64,000 nucleotides of DNA, taken from Larkinella terrae. GTDB taxonomy: Bacteria > Bacteroidota > Bacteroidia > Cytophagales > Spirosomataceae. Below the pieces are notes generated by a model. That model did not search any database. It had not been told where the DNA came from and saw only the letters and a program-made list of their open reading frames with translations. Below, piece after piece: positions 24,952 through 33,939 of this stretch (the stretch's first letter is position 1; every line of letters begins with the position of its first letter). The translations under genes and the position numbers were made by a program. The stretch lies in assembly GCF_009668025.1 (NCBI RefSeq), contig NZ_WJXZ01000014.1, positions 578,448 to 642,447 of the forward strand, in the 5' to 3' direction.

Positions 24952-25965
24952 ATGAAACCGCTGGACTATTACGCCACGATCGACACCATTGAACTTGCCC
25001 GCGATCCGGACTTCCGGATGTGGATTTTACAACCAACACCCGAACGAAACCGGTTTTGGGATTCGGTGAAAGCACTTTATCCGCAGCAGCAGACTATACT
25101 TGACGAAGCACGTTTGCTGGTGATCGGGCTGGAGAAAACCTGGCAGGAAATTCCCGAAACGGCCGTTGATGCTTCTTTCCAGCGACTTCGAAAAAAGCAG
25201 GCTGAGCGGCAGCCCGACCCCAAACGGGTGTTTTTCAGGCCCCGGTTTTTCCGGTATGCCGCTGCCGTAACACTCTTGCTGGTGGCCGGATTGGCGGGGT
25301 GGTTTTATACCCGGACAGCCTCTCCGATTGAATACAAAACCGCTTACGGCCAGATTCGGACGGTGACTTTGCCGGATGGCTCGGTGGTGACGCTGAACGC
25401 CAATTCGGCTTTGCAAATGGCGGACGACTGGGAAACGCAGGAGCGCCGGGAAGTCAGGTTGTCGGGCGAGGCTTTTTTTGACGTCAATAAAAAACCGCAG
25501 GGGCGCCGGAAGCCGTTCGTCGTGCACACTGGAGTCGGCGACGTGGTGGTGTTGGGAACGCGCTTCAACGTGAACACCCGTCATGCCCATACGCAGGTGG
25601 TTTTGCAGGAGGGAAAAGTGAAAGTGGCCCTGCCTAAACATGCTGACATGCTGATGCAGCCGGGCGATCTGCTGGAAACCACGACCGGAAAAACCGCCGT
25701 CCGCCGGGCGAAAGTAGATGCGGATCGCTACGTGGCCTGGCGCGAAAACCTGCTGGTGATGGAAGATGTGCCACTCGGTGAAATTATCCGCCGATTGGAC
25801 GACCAGTACGGTTTGAAAGTACAGATTACTAACAAAAAACTCCTTGCTGAATCCTTTTCGGGTTCGGTGCCGGTTGACCAGCCCGAGTTGCTGCTGCGGC
25901 TGATGGCCGTAACGTTTCACTTTAAAATAAATAAAAAAGAAAATCAGATCGTGTTATCCAATTAA
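24952..25965 (+). CDS. FecR-type anti-sigma regulator
   Basis: A 337-residue single-pass protein: cytosolic N-terminal part for sigma binding, membrane helix at about 102-119 (YAAAVTLLLVAGLAGWFY), then a periplasmic FecR domain with TVTLPDGSVVTLNANSAL, VRLSGEAFFDV, FVVHTGVGDVVVLGTRFNV and a C-terminal DUF4974-like part (GEIIRRLDDQYGLKVQI). I start at ATG 24952; a TTG at 24934 is less likely. It overlaps neither neighbour, and the SusC gene starts four bases after its stop. Confidence 0.93.
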   Translation: MKPLDYYATIDTIELARDPDFRMWILQPTPERNRFWDSVKALYPQQQTILDEARLLVIGLEKTWQEIPETAVDASFQRLRKKQAERQPDPKRVFFRPRFFRYAAAVTLLLVAGLAGWFYTRTASPIEYKTAYGQIRTVTLPDGSVVTLNANSALQMADDWETQERREVRLSGEAFFDVNKKPQGRRKPFVVHTGVGDVVVLGTRFNVNTRHAHTQVVLQEGKVKVALPKHADMLMQPGDLLETTTGKTAVRRAKVDADRYVAWRENLLVMEDVPLGEIIRRLDDQYGLKVQITNKKLLAESFSGSVPVDQPELLLRLMAVTFHFKINKKENQIVLSN

Positions 25966-25969
25966 ACCA

Positions 25970-28900
25970 ATGAATAGACCCGTACCAAATTTGATCCGAT
26001 TGGCGATTCTGGGCGTGTGGTGTCTGGCTACCACCGCCGAAGCGCAGATGCTGGCATCGACCTCGATGCGTCAGCAGCCCCAGTTGGCCCAGGAATATGC
26101 CCGGCCAATCCGTAACGTCCGAACCTTGAGCGATGTATTGCACGAACTCGAGCGCAAATACGGTATCAAGTTCGCGTTTCAGAGTAAAACGATCCAGGAC
26201 AAAACCGTCAGCCTTCCTCTGCCGACTTCGGCGGATCGCGAAGCGGTTTTGAAGGCGGTTTTGAAATCCAGCAACCTGACGTTCAAGAAAGTCGATGAAC
26301 GCTACTACGTCATCATCGAAGCCGACGAGGCCACGAGTCGCGTCAGTCCGTTGGCGGCTCCGGTGGAAGAAAGCCAACTCCTGCAAACCCGGTCGAACCC
26401 GATGCCGGACGACCGGATGAGTATGGTCGTGCCTGCCTCGCTGCTCATGCGTCAACCGATGGAAATTGTTGTGCAGGAACGCCGGATAACGGGCCGCGTA
26501 ACGGCGGACGAAAACGCCGACGGTTTGCCGGGCGTCAGCGTGGCCCTGAAAAATTCGACGCGCGGAACCACAACCGACGGATCAGGGAACTATACGGTTT
26601 CGATTCCGAACGAAGGCGGCACGCTCGTCTTCAGTTTTATTGGATACGTAACGCAGGAAGTTCCGGTGGGCAGCCAGTCGACGATCAATGTGTCGCTGAA
26701 ACAATCCGACCAGACGCTAAGCGAGGTAGTCGTGGTGGGTTATGGGACGCAGCAGAAGCGTGACGTGACGGGTTCAATTGCGTCGATCAGTACCAAAACT
26801 ATTAAAGATCAGCCGGTTCCGAACATCGTGGAAGGTCTAACGGGGCGGTTGCCGGGGGTTTTGATTCAGCAAAATACCGGTGCGCCGGGCAACAGTCCTT
26901 CGATCAAAATCCGGGGTCTGGGCTCCATCAGCGCGGGTAATGGTCCGCTGGTCGTGATCGACGGACAACCGCTGAACTCGGGCGATCTGGCCAACGGGGG
27001 CGGTTTGAACCTGCTGAACCCGAACGATATTGACAAGATCGACATTCTGAAAGATGCGTCGGCGACGGCCATTTACGGTTCGCGGGGTGCCAATGGGGTT
27101 GTCGTGGTGACGACGAAGCGCGGAAAATCCGGTCAGGCTCGTCTGACCTTCGATTACTACACCGGTATCCAGCAGATCACCAAAAAAATGGACATGCTGA
27201 ACGCCCAGCAGTTCGCCGAATTTTCGAAAGAAGCCTTTAATAATGCCTACCTGGAGCGCGTAACGGGCGCCAAAATCGACGATCCGAACAGCGTTCGGGC
27301 GGCCGGACAGCGGTACCGGTATCCGCGCGGTGAAATTGCCGGCGTGAGCTTCGACAATCCGGGTGCGCTGACCAGCTACGACTACCAGGATATGATTTTT
27401 CAGAATGCGCCCATCAGCAGCTACCAGTTGAGCGCATCGGGCGGCAGTGACAAGATTCAGTACATGGTTTCGGGTAACTACCTGAATCAGAAAGGTGTCG
27501 TGAAACGTTCAGGCATTGACCGGTACACGATTCGGACGAACATTGATGCGCAGATTACGTCTTTCCTGAAGATGGGCGTAAGCCTGAGTCCGTCGTTCTC
27601 GGTTGAAAACCGGGCGAACACCGACGGTCACTGGGCTAATAACGGGGTGATCAATGCTGCGCTGAGCTTGCCGCCCTTCATTCCGATTTACCAGCCGAAC
27701 TCGACGCTTTACAACTCACAGGCGTATTACGCAGCTCCTTACGACTGGCCGGGTATTACCAATCCGGTTGCCAATATTTACGAAATTGATAACCAGGTTC
27801 GGACCACGCGCCTGCTGGGTAACGCCTACGCCGAGGTGAAACTGCCGTTCGGTATTTTGTACCGCGGAACGATCGGGGGCGACATCCGGCAATTGCGGCA
27901 GAACTATTACCAGACTACGGCGCTGCCCCTGAACCAGTTGCTGCCGCCCACAGCCAACTCGGCCTACGCCGAAAACGCGCAGGAACTGAACTGGGTAACC
28001 AACCATACCCTGACCTACAATAAAGAGATCGGGCCGGATCACCGGTTTGAGGTGCTGGTCGGTCTGGAAAGCCAGAAGAACGATTTCGAGCGGACCCGGA
28101 TCGACGCCAACAACTTCCCGAACGACATTGTCCGGACGGTGAACGCGGGGACGATTGTCGGGACCAACTCCTCCCGCAACGTTCGCGATCAGTGGTCGCT
28201 GGCGTCTTATTTTGGCCGGGCTGCGTATTCGTTCCGCGATCGGTATCTGTTCAATGCATCCATCCGGCGCGATGGCTCGTCGCGGTTCGGGGCCAACAAC
28301 CGCTGGGGGACGTTCCCCTCGGCTTCGGTCGGCTGGCGGGTTTCGGAAGAATCCTTCCTGAAAAATAACCGCATCGTTTCGGAATTGAAAATCAAAGCGA
28401 GTTACGGTTTGTCGGGAAACAACGCGTTTACGAGCAATTACCCGTCGATCGGTTTGCTGGGACCGGACAATTACGTGCTGGGCAACGCGCTGGCGAACGG
28501 TCTGGCGGTCAACTCGATTGGGAACGATAACCTGACCTGGGAGAAAAGTCGGCAAACCGACATTGGTCTGGAACTCGGCATTCTGAGCAACCGGATTTTC
28601 CTGACGGCGGATTACTACAAACGAATCACAACCGACCTGCTGCTGGCGGTTCAGGTGCCGACGCTGACCGGTTTTACGTCCGCCGTGAAAAACATCGGAA
28701 AAGTAGAAAACAAAGGGCTGGAACTGGCGCTGAATACCCGCAACCTTACCGGTGCGTTTAGCTGGTCAACCGACCTGAACTTCTCGTTCAACCGCAACAA
28801 AGTACTGGCACTCGGACCCACGGGCGACCCGATCCGCAGCGGTACCGGTGTGGGCGAAACGAACATCACCATGATTGGCGAGCCGCTGGGTAGTTTTTAC

Positions 28901-29557
28901 GGATACCAGCAACTGGGTGTTTTCAAGAACCAGGCGGAACTCGATGCGTATCCGCACTTCGCCGATGCCCGGCCGGGTGACGTGAAATTCGCGGACGTGA
29001 ACGGCGACGGAAAAGTGGATGCCAACGACCGTACGCTGATCGGGAACAACCAGCCGGATTTCATTTACGGGATGACCAACACCTTTACATACAAAGGCAT
29101 TGACCTGGGTATTGTGATTCAGGGCGTTCAGGGATCCACGATTCTGAACCTGTCACGGCGGTTTTACGAAAATCTGGAAGGCAACGCCAACGAGCTGACC
29201 ACGGTGCTGAACCGCTGGCGGTCGCCGGACCAGCCGGGCGATGGCAAAACGCCCCGCGCCAACACGCGGTCGACGGGTAACAACAACGCAGTTTCGTCGC
29301 GGTGGATCGAAGACGCCAGCTATTTCCGGATTCGGAACATTACGATCGGTTACAACTTGCCGAAAACGCTGATTCAGCGCGTGAAATTGCAAAGCCTGCG
29401 GTTGTACGGCGGGGTTCAGAACGCCCTGACGGTTTCGAAGTACCTGGGTTACAATCCGGAAGTGAGTGGGTACGAAGGCCCGCTGACCGGCGGGGTTGAC
29501 TACGGCAGCTACCCACTGGCCCGCACGTACACGATTGGCGTAAACATTGGTCTTTAA
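25970..29557 (+). CDS. SusC/RagA TonB-dependent receptor with STN domain
   Basis: A 1195-residue outer-membrane importer. Order: signal peptide (about 1-25), STN domain (50-115, RTLSDVLHELERKYGIKFAF), carboxypeptidase-like regulatory domain (172-245, ITGRVTADENADGLPGVSV), the SusC hallmark SEVVVVGYGTQ (about 251), a plug with KIRGLGSISAGNGPLVVIDG and DASATAIYGSRGANGVVVVT, and the beta-barrel to the C-terminus. The STN domain plus the ECF sigma and FecR genes upstream indicate cell-surface signalling. The ligand is probably a glycan fragment or peptide, but no carbohydrate-active enzyme beside it reveals which. Confidence 0.96.
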   Translation: MNRPVPNLIRLAILGVWCLATTAEAQMLASTSMRQQPQLAQEYARPIRNVRTLSDVLHELERKYGIKFAFQSKTIQDKTVSLPLPTSADREAVLKAVLKSSNLTFKKVDERYYVIIEADEATSRVSPLAAPVEESQLLQTRSNPMPDDRMSMVVPASLLMRQPMEIVVQERRITGRVTADENADGLPGVSVALKNSTRGTTTDGSGNYTVSIPNEGGTLVFSFIGYVTQEVPVGSQSTINVSLKQSDQTLSEVVVVGYGTQQKRDVTGSIASISTKTIKDQPVPNIVEGLTGRLPGVLIQQNTGAPGNSPSIKIRGLGSISAGNGPLVVIDGQPLNSGDLANGGGLNLLNPNDIDKIDILKDASATAIYGSRGANGVVVVTTKRGKSGQARLTFDYYTGIQQITKKMDMLNAQQFAEFSKEAFNNAYLERVTGAKIDDPNSVRAAGQRYRYPRGEIAGVSFDNPGALTSYDYQDMIFQNAPISSYQLSASGGSDKIQYMVSGNYLNQKGVVKRSGIDRYTIRTNIDAQITSFLKMGVSLSPSFSVENRANTDGHWANNGVINAALSLPPFIPIYQPNSTLYNSQAYYAAPYDWPGITNPVANIYEIDNQVRTTRLLGNAYAEVKLPFGILYRGTIGGDIRQLRQNYYQTTALPLNQLLPPTANSAYAENAQELNWVTNHTLTYNKEIGPDHRFEVLVGLESQKNDFERTRIDANNFPNDIVRTVNAGTIVGTNSSRNVRDQWSLASYFGRAAYSFRDRYLFNASIRRDGSSRFGANNRWGTFPSASVGWRVSEESFLKNNRIVSELKIKASYGLSGNNAFTSNYPSIGLLGPDNYVLGNALANGLAVNSIGNDNLTWEKSRQTDIGLELGILSNRIFLTADYYKRITTDLLLAVQVPTLTGFTSAVKNIGKVENKGLELALNTRNLTGAFSWSTDLNFSFNRNKVLALGPTGDPIRSGTGVGETNITMIGEPLGSFYGYQQLGVFKNQAELDAYPHFADARPGDVKFADVNGDGKVDANDRTLIGNNQPDFIYGMTNTFTYKGIDLGIVIQGVQGSTILNLSRRFYENLEGNANELTTVLNRWRSPDQPGDGKTPRANTRSTGNNNAVSSRWIEDASYFRIRNITIGYNLPKTLIQRVKLQSLRLYGGVQNALTVSKYLGYNPEVSGYEGPLTGGVDYGSYPLARTYTIGVNIGL

Positions 29558-29569
29558 TTCTGAACATCC

Positions 29570-31012
29570 ATGAAACGAAAATACCTAGTTGTCGCCCTGT
29601 TGAGTCTCGCGCTGACGAGCTGTAAGGACGAGTTTCTGGCCCTGTCGCCGATTTCGCAGGCCAGCACCGCCACGTTTTACAAAACCAGTTCCGACCTGCT
29701 GAATGCGCTGAACGGTGCATACGGTGCCCTGCAGCTCAACGGGCAGTACGGTCAGTTTTACGTGGTGTCGGAGATACCGTCCGACGACACCCGACCGGTT
29801 TTGTCCGGTTCGGTGACGGATCAGGATGAATTCGATAAATTTTACATGCGGACCACCAACCCGTACACGCTGGCGCGCTGGAGCGACGGTTACAAGGGAA
29901 TTTACCGGTGCAATGCGATCATCGACCGGGCCGGGGGTGTCACGATGGACGAAACCCTGAAAAAGCGCGTCATTGGAGAAGCTAAATTTCTGCGGGCGCT
30001 GATGTATTTCAACCTCGTTCGGGTATTTGGTGATGTTCCGCTGGTATTGAAGGAAATTACCGATCCGCAGGAAGGCTACGAATACGGCCGGTCGCCGGTG
30101 GCTGATGTTTATGCGCAGATTATCAAAGATTTAACGGATTCAGAAGCGGTTCTGGACGTGAGTTATACCGGCGCAAACATTGGCCGGGCCACGCGCGGAG
30201 CAGCCAAATCGTTGCTGGGAAAAGTGTATCTGACGCAGAAAAAATACGCCGAAGCGGCTGCCAAACTGAAAGAAGTCATTGATGCCAATACGTATGATTT
30301 GTTGCCAACCTACGCTGCGGTTTTCCAGGCTTCGGGCAAGAACCACAAGGAGTCGATTTTTGATGTGCAGTACAAGAAAGGAAGCATCGGCGAGGGCAGC
30401 GGTTTTGCGAATGCGTACGCTCCCGAAAACTCGGGCAACGCGGTGATTCAGTTCGGCGGGGGTGGTAACAACCAGCCAACGGCGGATATGGTAGCGGCTT
30501 ACGAACCCGGGGATTTGCGCAAGGATGTGTCGCTGGCGACGAGTTACGTGAACGCCAATGGGGTGAAAGTGGATTACAATTTCATTCGGAAATACAAAGA
30601 TCCGCCGGTTGTCAACGGTGATTCGGAGGATAACTGGCCGGTTTTGCGCTACGCCGACGTGTTGCTGATGTACGCCGAAGCGTTGAATGAAACCGGTAAA
30701 ACCGCCGATGCCCTGCCGTTCCTGAACCGCATTCGGACCCGGGCCGGGCTGGCCGCCAAAACCGCTGCCGACGCCGGAACGCAGGCGGCCATGCGGCTGG
30801 CACTGGAACAGGAGCGACGCGTTGAACTGGCGTTCGAAGGGCATCGCTGGTTCGATCTCGTGCGGACTGGCCGGGCACTGGACGTTATGAAAGCGAAAGC
30901 TGCCGCCATCGGGATCAAGACCAACCTGACGGAAAACAACCTGATTTTTGCCATTCCGCAGAGCCAGATCGACATCAATTCTTCGAAAATCAAGCAAAAT
31001 CCGGGGTATTGA
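29570..31012 (+). CDS. SusD/RagB surface lipoprotein
   Basis: The 480-residue substrate-binding lid of the SusC partner. The signal ends in the lipobox LALTSC with C18 lipidated. TPR-rich SusD features include FLRALMYFNLVRVFGDVPLV, TRGAAKSLLGKVYLTQKKYAE, RYADVLLMYAEALNETGK and VELAFEGHRWFDLVRTGRA. It ends IKQNPGY, the usual C-terminal motif. It starts 12 bases after SusC, so the two are co-transcribed; an inverted repeat follows. Confidence 0.95.
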   Translation: MKRKYLVVALLSLALTSCKDEFLALSPISQASTATFYKTSSDLLNALNGAYGALQLNGQYGQFYVVSEIPSDDTRPVLSGSVTDQDEFDKFYMRTTNPYTLARWSDGYKGIYRCNAIIDRAGGVTMDETLKKRVIGEAKFLRALMYFNLVRVFGDVPLVLKEITDPQEGYEYGRSPVADVYAQIIKDLTDSEAVLDVSYTGANIGRATRGAAKSLLGKVYLTQKKYAEAAAKLKEVIDANTYDLLPTYAAVFQASGKNHKESIFDVQYKKGSIGEGSGFANAYAPENSGNAVIQFGGGGNNQPTADMVAAYEPGDLRKDVSLATSYVNANGVKVDYNFIRKYKDPPVVNGDSEDNWPVLRYADVLLMYAEALNETGKTADALPFLNRIRTRAGLAAKTAADAGTQAAMRLALEQERRVELAFEGHRWFDLVRTGRALDVMKAKAAAIGIKTNLTENNLIFAIPQSQIDINSSKIKQNPGY

Positions 31013-31022
31013 TGGAAGGAGG

Positions 31023-31095
31023 AAAGAGAATAGACAAGAGATGTGAGACTTGGGAATTGAGAAAATAGAGTCGCTTGTCTCACCTCTTTACTCTC
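31023..31095. repeat. Inverted repeat after the first SusD gene, related to 326-393
   Basis: AATAGACAAGAG (31029-31040) and GTGAGAC on the left face CTTGTCTCACCTCTTT (31074-31089) on the right. These 12- and 16-base words are identical in the element at 326-393, 30 kb away. It starts 10 bases after the stop codon. Confidence 0.75.
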
Positions 31096-31163
31096 ATCAG
31101 TAGATTATTTACCGTCAGGGGCTTTGGGTTTTTTACACAACAACCACCCAAAGCCGCTTTTGT

Positions 31164-32432
31164 ATGAATCGACGCTATTTTCTGAAGACATCCGCCGTAG
31201 CCGGTTTGAGCGGACTGGCGTTTCGTCAACCCCTTGGAAAACCGCTGGAGGTTCCGGTTCGGGCGTTGACAAAAGGACCCGGTTTTCACTGGTTTGGGTA
31301 TTACGACAAACGTCAGTTCGATCCTACAAACCGCTACGTGCTGGGGATGCAGGTCGGTTTTGAAGGCCGATCACCCACGGCCGACGATGTGATTAAAATC
31401 GGTTTGATCGATCTGCAAAAGAATGATAGCTGGACGGAACTGGGCGAAAGCCGGGCCTGGGGCTGGCAGCAGGGCTGCATGTTGCAATGGGTTCCGGGTT
31501 CAAAATCCGAGGTGATCTGGAACGATCGTGTTGGTAATCAATACGTCAGTCACATTGTCGATGTGTTTACGCGGAAAAAACGGACGTTGCCGAAAGCGAT
31601 TTACGCGCTGAGTCCGGACGGGCGCTGGGCCATCGGCACGGAATTCAGCCGGATTCAGGATTTGCGGCCGGGTTACGGCTACGCGGGCATTCGCGATCCG
31701 TACTATGATACCAAAGCCCCGAAAGAAATCGGGTTGTACCGCATCGATTTAAAAACCGGTACGACAAAGCTGCTGTTCTCGCTGGCCGAAGCGGCTGAAA
31801 TTCTGCACAATGGCGTTTCCGTCGCGGATAATTTCCACTGGTTCAATCATTTGCTGATTAATACGGACGGGACGCGGATGACGTTTCTACACCGCTGGCG
31901 GGCCAAACGCGAAGACCGCCAGGTGATGGCCCGTACCCATTTCACCACCCGCATGTTCACGATGAACCCGGACGGCAGCGACCGGTTTATCATCGATCCG
32001 TCCGGTTTTACGTCGCATTTTGTCTGGCGCGATCCCACCCGCATTTGCGCCTATACCAAACCGCAGGGCCAGCCGCAGGCATTCTATATTCTGGAGGATA
32101 AAACCGGGACAATTGAACCCATTAAAACCGATAAAATGCCGGTGAACGGGCACCAGACGTACGTGCCGGGCCATCAAAACGACTGGCTGCTGAACGACAA
32201 CTATGCCGGTGCGCAAGACCGGAATCAAACGCCGTATCTCTATCACCTGCCCACCGACCGTCGAATTGACCTGGGGCATTTCCCGGCGGGGGAAAGTTAC
32301 GTCGCCGAATGGCGCTGCGATCTGCATCCACGCAGCAGCAACGACGGCAATTTCGTCTGCATCGACTCCACCCACGGCGGTAACGGACGGCAGCTCTATC
32401 TGCTTGATTTAAGACCGGTGTGGCAGCAATAG
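31164..32432 (+). CDS. Tat-exported beta-propeller protein, possibly oligogalacturonate lyase-like
   Basis: A 422-residue protein with a clear Tat signal: MNRRYFLKTSAVAGLSGLA matches the RRxFLK consensus. The mature part has propeller repeats such as IYALSPDGRWAIGTEFSRI, IGLYRIDLKTGTTKLLFSLA, TRMFTMNPDGSDRFI and YLYHLPTDRRIDLGH. NHLLINTDGTRMTFLHRW resembles the histidine-containing region of oligogalacturonide lyase-like propellers, but that link is from memory and weak. It follows SusD by about 150 bases and may act on the ligand imported by that system. Confidence 0.6.
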   Translation: MNRRYFLKTSAVAGLSGLAFRQPLGKPLEVPVRALTKGPGFHWFGYYDKRQFDPTNRYVLGMQVGFEGRSPTADDVIKIGLIDLQKNDSWTELGESRAWGWQQGCMLQWVPGSKSEVIWNDRVGNQYVSHIVDVFTRKKRTLPKAIYALSPDGRWAIGTEFSRIQDLRPGYGYAGIRDPYYDTKAPKEIGLYRIDLKTGTTKLLFSLAEAAEILHNGVSVADNFHWFNHLLINTDGTRMTFLHRWRAKREDRQVMARTHFTTRMFTMNPDGSDRFIIDPSGFTSHFVWRDPTRICAYTKPQGQPQAFYILEDKTGTIEPIKTDKMPVNGHQTYVPGHQNDWLLNDNYAGAQDRNQTPYLYHLPTDRRIDLGHFPAGESYVAEWRCDLHPRSSNDGNFVCIDSTHGGNGRQLYLLDLRPVWQQ

Positions 32433-32433
32433 A

Positions 32434-32579
32434 TTGACGATTGACGGCTGACCATTGACAACTGACCATCGACCATTGACGATGGCTTTGTCGATTAGCT
32501 TTTAGAAATGGTAAGCCGTCAATCGTCGGCGGTCAATGGTCAGAGGTTGATGGTCAATCGTCAGCGGTCGATGGTCAAC
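32434..32579. repeat. Long inverted repeat made of TTGAC/TGACCAT words
   Basis: Left arm 32434-32485 (TTGACGATTGACGGCTGACC...) and right arm 32519-32579 (GTCAATCGTCGGCGGTCAAT...). Each arm is itself a string of related words (TTGAC, TGACCAT, GACCATTGAC), so many registers can pair. It fills the gap between two convergent genes, starting one base after one stop and ending five bases before the other. Confidence 0.8.
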
Positions 32580-32584
32580 AATCT

Positions 32585-32950
32585 TCACTCCTCAAACGCC
32601 AGTTCCCGCAACATGTCGATGGTGACGTAGTTGAGGACTTGCTGGTGGGTGCTGGCGAGTAAAACCGGGGGCGCAACGCCCGCTTCGTAGGCTTCGCGCC
32701 AGCGTAGGATGTGCAGGCACCAGCGGTCGCCGGGTTTTAGGCCGGGAAAGCGTAATTCGGGGCGGGGCGTGATGAGGTCGTTGCCCCGGCTGCGCGAAAA
32801 CGCCAGAAATTGTTCGGTGACAATCGCGCAGACGAGGTGATGACCCTGATTTTCGTCGTCGGTCCGGCAAAAACCGTCGCGGAAAAAACCGGTGCGGGGT
32901 CTCGTGCAGCAGCATTCCAGCGGAGTGCCGTAGACGTTGGTGGCAGACAT
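32585..32950 (-). CDS. DUF2237 family protein
   Basis: A 121-residue cytosolic protein. NVYGTPLECCCTRPRTGFFR, GHHLVCAIVTEQFLAFSRSR, GNDLITPRPELRFPGLKPGD and WCLHILRWREAYEAGVAPPV cover the complete DUF2237 domain, which is highly conserved and small. The family's function is not known. Conserved cysteines C13-C15 (ECCC), C28 and C41 could bind a metal. The gene lies between two uptake loci but has no obvious link to them. Confidence 0.9.
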   Translation of the reverse strand: MSATNVYGTPLECCCTRPRTGFFRDGFCRTDDENQGHHLVCAIVTEQFLAFSRSRGNDLITPRPELRFPGLKPGDRWCLHILRWREAYEAGVAPPVLLASTHQQVLNYVTIDMLRELAFEE

Positions 32951-32980
32951 AAAGGGGCTCAGGTTGATGCGAGCCCCAAG

Positions 32981-33823
32981 TTAGCGGATAACGGCCTTGA
33001 TCACAACCGGCTGGTGGTCTGAAGGGTAGCGTTGGTCCTTGGAATCGGTCAAAACGCCGTATTTCAACACATCAATGCCTTTCTTTACGAAAATATAATC
33101 GATGCGGTTTTTCATCGGCGCATCGTGTTTGAAGCTGTTGAAGGTTCCGACCGGGCCGTAGGGCGGTTGCGCAGTCACCTTGTACGAGTCGCTCAGCAGG
33201 GTTTCAATGGTGTGTACCTGCTCGGTTTCGGGTGTTGAGTTCAGGTCGCCGACGAGGATCACCGGGGCGTCTTCCGCAATTTCCTGAATTTTCTGCACCA
33301 TCAGTTTGCCGGACTGCCGCCGGGCTTCCACGCCCTGATGGTCGAAGTGAACACTGAAGAAATAGAACTTCTTCTTCGTCTTTTTGTCCCGGAACTGCGC
33401 CCAAGAGCAAATGCGGTTACAGCAGGTGGCATCCCAGCCTTTGCCCGGTTTGTCGGGTGTTTCGCTCAGCCAGAAGTCGCCGGATTTCAGAACTTCAAAG
33501 CGGTCTTTTTTGTAGAAAATCGCCGAATGCTCCCCGGCTTGCTGCCCATCGTCGCGGCCTTTTCCCAGAAAGGCAAACTCGTTCAGTTCAGCAATCCCGT
33601 CCAGTTGTTCGCGCAAGCCTTCCTGCGTTCCGAACAGGTCAAATTCGTGAAAACGGATCAGGGCCTTGACATCCTCCTTGCGGTTGGGCCAAGCGTTGAT
33701 GCCGTCGTTTTTGGTGTTATACCGAATGTTGTAAGTACCGACGACAATCGGGGTGTTCTTTTGGGAAAAACCGTCTTGGGAAATCAGAATGCTCGTCAGC
33801 AGGATTAGGATCGTTAGTTTCAT
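32981..33823 (-). CDS. Secreted endonuclease/exonuclease/phosphatase-fold protein
   Basis: A 280-residue protein with a signal peptide (MKLTILILLTSILISQDGFS). The EEP fold is evident: VGTYNIRYNTKNDGINAW, LFGTQEGLREQLDGI (catalytic glutamate), FFSVHFDHQGVEARRQSG, VILVGDLNSTPETE (metal-binding DLN) and YPSDHQPVVIKAV (C-terminal DH pair). Members cleave phosphoester bonds in nucleic acids, sugar phosphates or lipids. As the last gene after the second SusC/SusD pair it may process the imported or surface-bound substrate, but a 40-bp hairpin separates them. Confidence 0.9.
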   Translation of the reverse strand: MKLTILILLTSILISQDGFSQKNTPIVVGTYNIRYNTKNDGINAWPNRKEDVKALIRFHEFDLFGTQEGLREQLDGIAELNEFAFLGKGRDDGQQAGEHSAIFYKKDRFEVLKSGDFWLSETPDKPGKGWDATCCNRICSWAQFRDKKTKKKFYFFSVHFDHQGVEARRQSGKLMVQKIQEIAEDAPVILVGDLNSTPETEQVHTIETLLSDSYKVTAQPPYGPVGTFNSFKHDAPMKNRIDYIFVKKGIDVLKYGVLTDSKDQRYPSDHQPVVIKAVIR

Positions 33824-33847
33824 CTTTTAGGGTCTTGTTTGAAAAGG

Positions 33848-33939
33848 GTTGTTACACAGGGTTGATCAGAGGTAATCAGGGTTTATCAGAGAATACCCCG
33901 ATTACCCCTGATTGCCTCTGATCAACCCTGTGTAACAAC
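33848..33939. repeat. 40-bp stem inverted repeat, related to 23638-23723
   Basis: Arms 33848-33887 (GTTGTTACACAGGGTTGATC...) and 33900-33939 match at 37 of 40 positions, loop 12 bases. GTTACACAGGGTT-ATCAGAGG is shared with the element 10 kb to the left. The right arm touches the stop of the second SusD gene. Confidence 0.85.

Noticed and set aside
32434-32579. Repeated TTGAC/GACCAT words considered as a CRISPR-like array
   Set aside because: No constant repeat length or unique spacers; the block is one inverted repeat with word-level similarity.
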